Below, one piece after another: positions 63,795 to 64,000 of a stretch of 64,000 bases of DNA. Source of the stretch: Paracidovorax wautersii. GTDB lineage: Bacteria; Pseudomonadota; Gammaproteobacteria; Burkholderiales; Burkholderiaceae_C. The stretch is taken from contig NZ_FONX01000003.1 in NCBI RefSeq assembly GCF_900113035.1, positions 1-64,000 of the forward strand, written 5' to 3'. Under the pieces are notes generated by a model, which saw only the letters and a list, made by a program, of their open reading frames with translations, was not told where the DNA came from and ran no database searches. The number at the start of each line of letters is the position of its first letter. Position 1 is the stretch's first letter. Position numbers and translations under genes: made by a program.

Positions 63795-64000
63795 ACCCAG
63801 AACGCCGGAATTCATGCGCAGCATGCGGTCGCAGCGCACGGCCAGTTGCTCGTCGTGCGTGACCATCACGAAGGCCGTGCCCTGCTCGCGCGCCAGGCGC
63901 AGCATGAGCTGGAACACGCCGTCGGCCGTGGAGCGGTCGAGGTTGCCGGTGGGCTCGTCGGCCAGCACGCAGGCCGGGCGGGTGACCAGGGCGCGGGCGA
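63792..64000 (-). CDS. lolD: LolD-type ABC transporter ATP-binding protein (partial)
   Basis: Only the C-terminal ~68 residues are in the window, and the gene continues to the right. The visible part reads [20 protein letters not shown] (Walker B) and [17 protein letters not shown] (switch His), ending NSGVLG. This is the LolD/MacB-type lipoprotein-release ATPase group. Confirmation needs the upstream Walker A and the neighbouring lolC/lolE gene. Confidence 0.82.
   Translation of the reverse strand, partial: ARALVTRPACVLADEPTGNLDRSTADGVFQLMLRLAREQGTAFVMVTHDEQLAVRCDRMLRMNSGVLG

Overview
The window comes from a high-GC betaproteobacterium, most likely Comamonadaceae (Acidovorax and relatives). 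The evidence is the GC-rich wobble positions, the gene content (TRAP and TctAB transporters, many LysR regulators, RibF-IleS-LspA order, DUF3297, DUF3649/PepSY/DUF3325) and a dispersed extragenic repeat of the form GCTATC...ATAGC...GGGCTGGCGGCC that I associate with this family. It looks chromosomal. The only mobile DNA is the 3' end of an IS5-type transposase at the left edge. No tRNA, rRNA, CRISPR array or prophage was seen.

Layout: 1-3.3 kb, IS remnant and a dctPQM TRAP operon (minus strand). 3.5-8.9 kb, HNH nuclease, then ribF, ileS, lspA. 9.0-16.7 kb, a LacI regulator with a perfect operator, an ABC importer (binding protein, two permeases, ATPase), a GpdQ-like phosphodiesterase and a Na/Pi cotransporter, which together suggest organophosphate uptake and phosphate handling. 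17-30.5 kb, accessory metabolism: alcohol dehydrogenase, three LysR regulators beside a tautomerase, a BASS transporter and an epimerase-like protein, prolyl aminopeptidase, AraC regulator with a class-C-like esterase, NUDIX and quinone oxidoreductase, EamA exporter. 30.5-34.6 kb, a two-gene unit of a TRAP-type binding protein and a membrane GGDEF-EAL protein. 34.7-44.9 kb, an atypical SDR, EamA, TctBA without TctC, an orphan GspE/PilB ATPase, a spermidine-synthase-like gene, a DNA glycosylase, TatD, a serine protease and a lipoprotein. 45.4-48 kb, a Fur-box-headed DUF3649-PepSY-DUF3325 operon. 48-50.4 kb, envelope and stress genes (lipoprotein, YfdX, glycine-rich membrane protein).

50.6-58.7 kb is the most interesting part: ten same-strand, mostly overlapping genes headed by a perfect Zur-type palindrome (58728-58739). 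The order is zur, a COG0523 GTPase, folE2, cysS, yidD, gamma-carbonic anhydrase, GalB/PIG-L-like protein, dihydroorotase, a Fur paralogue and hisI. This matches the zinc-starvation strategy of replacing or backing up zinc enzymes. HisI lacks the Cys of its DCD motif and the dihydroorotase has QVH instead of HVH, while CysS and the carbonic anhydrase keep their zinc ligands. YidD, the GalB-like gene and the second Fur-type regulator are unexpected members.

58.9-64 kb: a secreted small protein, a divergent NarL-type two-component system with a small coupled ORF, an Na+/H+ antiporter-like protein, and the 3' end of a LolD-type ATPase gene running off the right edge.
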